This document shows, piece after piece, positions 5,390-7,175 of a stretch of 7,175 nucleotides of DNA (its first letter is position 1; each line of letters opens with the position of its first letter). The stretch is from Planctomycetota bacterium. GTDB lineage: Bacteria; Planctomycetota; Planctomycetia; Pirellulales; UBA7805. A program made the translations under genes and the position numbers. The notes under the pieces are model-generated. The model saw only the letters and a program-made list of their open reading frames with translations. It had not been told where the DNA came from and did no database searches. The DNA lies in contig JAUWIQ010000097.1 of assembly GCA_030605285.1 (NCBI GenBank), positions 1 through 7,175 on the forward strand, given 5' to 3'.

Positions 5390-6733
5390 ATGCCGACTTT
5401 TCACTTTGAGGCGATGGACGCTACCGGACAGGAGATCCGGGACGTCATCGATGCTGAAAATCAGGAGGAAGCCCAAGCGACGATCCGCAAAATGGGCTAC
5501 TTCGTCACCAAGATCGCGATCAAAAAAAGTCGCAAGACAGAAAAGCAAAGCCAGACGAAGACTGCGAAGACCCGCAAAAAAGGTCACTCGATCGCGATCG
5601 GCGGTGTCAGCAGCAAGCAGCTGACGGCCTTCACGCGGCAGCTTTCGATCTTGCAGGATGCCGGCCTCCCGATTCTCCGTAGTCTGAAGATTCTGGAAGG
5701 GCAATGTAAGCCGGGCCGTTTGCAGAACAGTCTGCTCGATGTCTGCGAAGAGATCGAATCGGGATCGACGCTCTCGGAGTCGATGTCCAAGTCGCCCAAG
5801 GCGTTCGATCGTCTCTATGTGAACATGATCCGCGCCGGTGAGGCGGGGGGTGCGTTGGAGGTGATCCTGCGGCGTCTGGCCGAGTTTCAGGAACGGGCCC
5901 AGGCCCTGCGGCGAAAAGTCAAAGGTGCGATGATCTATCCGGTGGTCGTGGTGATGGTGGCGGTCGGTATTTTGACCTTCATCATGTGGCAGATCGTCCC
6001 CGCCTTTCAGAAGATTTTCGATGACTTCGAGGCGGAGTTGCCGACGCCGACAAAAATCTTGATCGTAATTTCAGATTGGGTCGTCAACTGGGGTTTTCTC
6101 ATTCCGGTAATCCCCGTGGGGATCTGGCTGGCGGTAAAACTACTGCGAAAATTCGAGACCGGTCGTATGGGCTGGGACATGTTCATCATCAAGGTGCCTG
6201 TGTTCGGCGCCCTGATCGAAAAAAATATTCTCGCCCGCACGACGCGGACACTCGGAACCCTGGTGGCCAGTGGTGTGCCGATCCTGGAGGCGCTCAATAT
6301 TACCAAAGAGACAAGTGGCAACGCAGTCTTCGAGCGGTTGCTGGGCAAGGTGATCGAGTCGATTCGCGAAGGGGAATCCATTGCCAAGCCCCTGAAGGAA
6401 TTTTCCAGTATTGGTTTCCATCCGGTGGCCGCTGCGCTGTGGGTTGTTTTTATGGGGGGGCCCATTGGCGCACTGCTCTATATGGGCAAGATGCGCGCGC
6501 CGGTTGTCGATGATCTGGTCGTGAACATGATCGACGTGGGCGAAGAGACGGGCGAACTGGACACAATGCTCTACAAGGTGGCCGATACATTTGATGAAGA
6601 AGTGGCGGTGTTGACTGAGAGCCTGGTGAGTCTGATGGAGCCGATTTTGATCGTAGGGCTCGGTCTGGCGATTGGATTTATTGTGATTTCCCTGTTCCTG
6701 CCGCTGATCGAATTGATCAAGAGTCTTTCCTAG
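5390..6733 (+). CDS. pilC: Type IV pilus inner-membrane platform protein PilC
   Basis: A 447-residue GspF/PilC platform protein that couples the ATPase hexamers to pilin assembly in the inner membrane. It opens with FHFEAMDATGQEI, the usual N-terminal strand, then a Lys/Arg-rich linker (about 45-64). Two T2SSF repeats follow: repeat 1 (about 78-203) with FTRQLSILQDAGLPIL and MIRAGEAGGALE, and repeat 2 (about 281-440) with TRTLGTLVASGVPILEAL and MIDVGEETGELD. Membrane segments are seen at about 181-204, 223-250 and 413-439. Most family members are about 400-415 residues; the extra length is a hydrophobic insertion at about 341-371 in repeat 2, between LKEFSS and VVDDLVVNMI, including WVVFMGGPIGALLYMG. 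Repeat 1 has no counterpart to it. The frame reads through intact, so it is not a visible frameshift. It could add a membrane segment or re-entrant hairpin. It follows the second pilB and, with it and pilT, completes the motor set. Confidence 0.94.
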   Translation: MPTFHFEAMDATGQEIRDVIDAENQEEAQATIRKMGYFVTKIAIKKSRKTEKQSQTKTAKTRKKGHSIAIGGVSSKQLTAFTRQLSILQDAGLPILRSLKILEGQCKPGRLQNSLLDVCEEIESGSTLSESMSKSPKAFDRLYVNMIRAGEAGGALEVILRRLAEFQERAQALRRKVKGAMIYPVVVVMVAVGILTFIMWQIVPAFQKIFDDFEAELPTPTKILIVISDWVVNWGFLIPVIPVGIWLAVKLLRKFETGRMGWDMFIIKVPVFGALIEKNILARTTRTLGTLVASGVPILEALNITKETSGNAVFERLLGKVIESIREGESIAKPLKEFSSIGFHPVAAALWVVFMGGPIGALLYMGKMRAPVVDDLVVNMIDVGEETGELDTMLYKVADTFDEEVAVLTESLVSLMEPILIVGLGLAIGFIVISLFLPLIELIKSLS

Positions 6734-7175
6734 GGGGCGATTTTGCTGCCGGCAGAAGCTTGATTGCGGTGCGAAAACCGGGAGAAATTCTCATTCGCGG
6801 TGGAGATTGCTTTACAGGGAACAGCAAACGGGCGAGACTCGGGGTATTGCCCGTGCGGGGCGTGATCACGCCGGGACGGGTGGTGTTGGAGGGAGACGGC
6901 AAGGAAATTCGCAAGGAAGAAATTGGGGGGCGGTTTTCACGGTTCGGTACGGGACAGGGGCGGGAGTCGGTCGGCAGGGCGGTGCTTTGGGTACGGTGCC
7001 TGCTGGAGGTTGCTACTGCTTATCTTTTCTTGTGGGACTCCTTTTTCTACCGCTTGCCGGGCCTCGGTCTGGGAGAGAAAGGGTCTGTGTTCCCGGGCCG
7101 CGGTTTTCCGGGCCGTGGTTTTCCCGACATTTCGTGGGGCAGCGTTTTTACGCGCCGGACGCCGCGGCGCGCTAC
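6734..7175 (+). other. G-rich region after pilC; no confident gene, frames open to the edge
   Basis: This 442-base stretch has no ATG on the + strand and only two + strand stops, both in the pilC frame (near 6761 and 6868). The other two + frames are open to the window edge. The frame through 6736 reads like protein in part (LIAVRKPGEILIRGGD near 6760, then GRVVLEGDGKEIRKEEIGGR), and its possible starts are TTG 6760 and GTG 6769, neither with a good ribosome site. In that frame an FPGRG-FPGRG-FPD repeat near 7090-7128 varies only at third codon positions. I do not recognise a family. Scarcity of A on this strand could alone explain the missing stops. No clear terminator for pilC is seen; the perfect palindrome CTGCCGGCAG at 6746-6755 has no loop or T-run. 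Confidence 0.4.
7093..7122 (+). repeat. 15-bp tandem repeat with one mismatch
   Basis: CCGGGCCGCGGTTTT at 7093-7107 is followed directly by CCGGGCCGTGGTTTT at 7108-7122. The unit is five codons long and the single C/T difference is at a third position in the frame through 6736, where it encodes FPGRG twice. Confidence 0.75.

Noticed and set aside
6717..6914. Minus-strand frame of 65 codons after pilC
   Set aside because: It begins at a TTG without a ribosome site, overlaps the pilC end in antisense, and its Pro/Ser/Arg-rich peptide shows no motif.
7151..7171. GC-rich hairpin CGCGCC/GGCGCG near the right edge as a terminator
   Set aside because: The 6-bp stem has no T-run after it on either strand as far as the window shows.

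Overview
The window holds a type IV pilus motor cluster, all on the + strand: a PilB/GspE-type ATPase (499-2193), the retraction ATPase PilT (2259-3362), a second PilB-type ATPase (3474-5192) and the inner-membrane platform protein PilC (5390-6733). The left edge carries the last 47 codons of a pterin-4a-carbinolamine dehydratase (PhhB family). The base composition is moderately GC-rich by eye. The style of the proteins (two PilB paralogues around PilT, the PhhB tail with HHPDLH...[12 protein letters not shown], and a PilC with the VVNMIDVGEETGELD block) suggests a member of the Planctomycetes or a related PVC-type lineage. That assignment is recalled family resemblance and was not tested by a search.

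Layout: positions 1-144 are the phhB end. Positions 145-498 are a gene-free leader with a T9 tract, a short inverted repeat, a 12-bp direct repeat and G-runs. The first pilB and pilT are separated by 65 bases that contain a compact 7-bp hairpin and a strong ribosome binding site for a GTG start of pilT. The pilT-pilB2 gap is about 111 bases if pilB2 starts at its homology-supported ATG (3474), and it carries a perfect 13-bp tandem duplication that creates two extra ATGs. The pilB2-pilC gap (197 bases) has a four-tract G-quadruplex motif directly after the pilB2 stop, then an extended -10 promoter candidate and a good Shine-Dalgarno site before pilC. Positions 734 bases and fewer from the right edge include the end of pilC; 6734-7175 is G-rich, has no ATG on the + strand and no confident gene, although two + frames stay open to the edge.

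How the genes work together: in type IV pili, PilB-type hexamers extend the pilus by driving the PilC platform, and PilT drives retraction. All three ATPases here keep Walker A, Asp box, Walker B and His box, so all look active. The two PilBs differ: the second has a well-formed MshEN-type N-terminus (the fold that binds cyclic di-GMP in other ATPases) and canonical core motifs, while the first has a degenerate first MshEN repeat and several substitutions in core motifs. This fits two extension motors with different control, or one T4P and one T2SS-like motor. No pilin, PilM-Q or prepilin peptidase gene is in the window.

The most unusual protein feature is a hydrophobic insertion of about 30 residues in the second half of PilC. 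I found no evidence of an entirely new system. The cluster is a recognisable pilus motor with some odd details.
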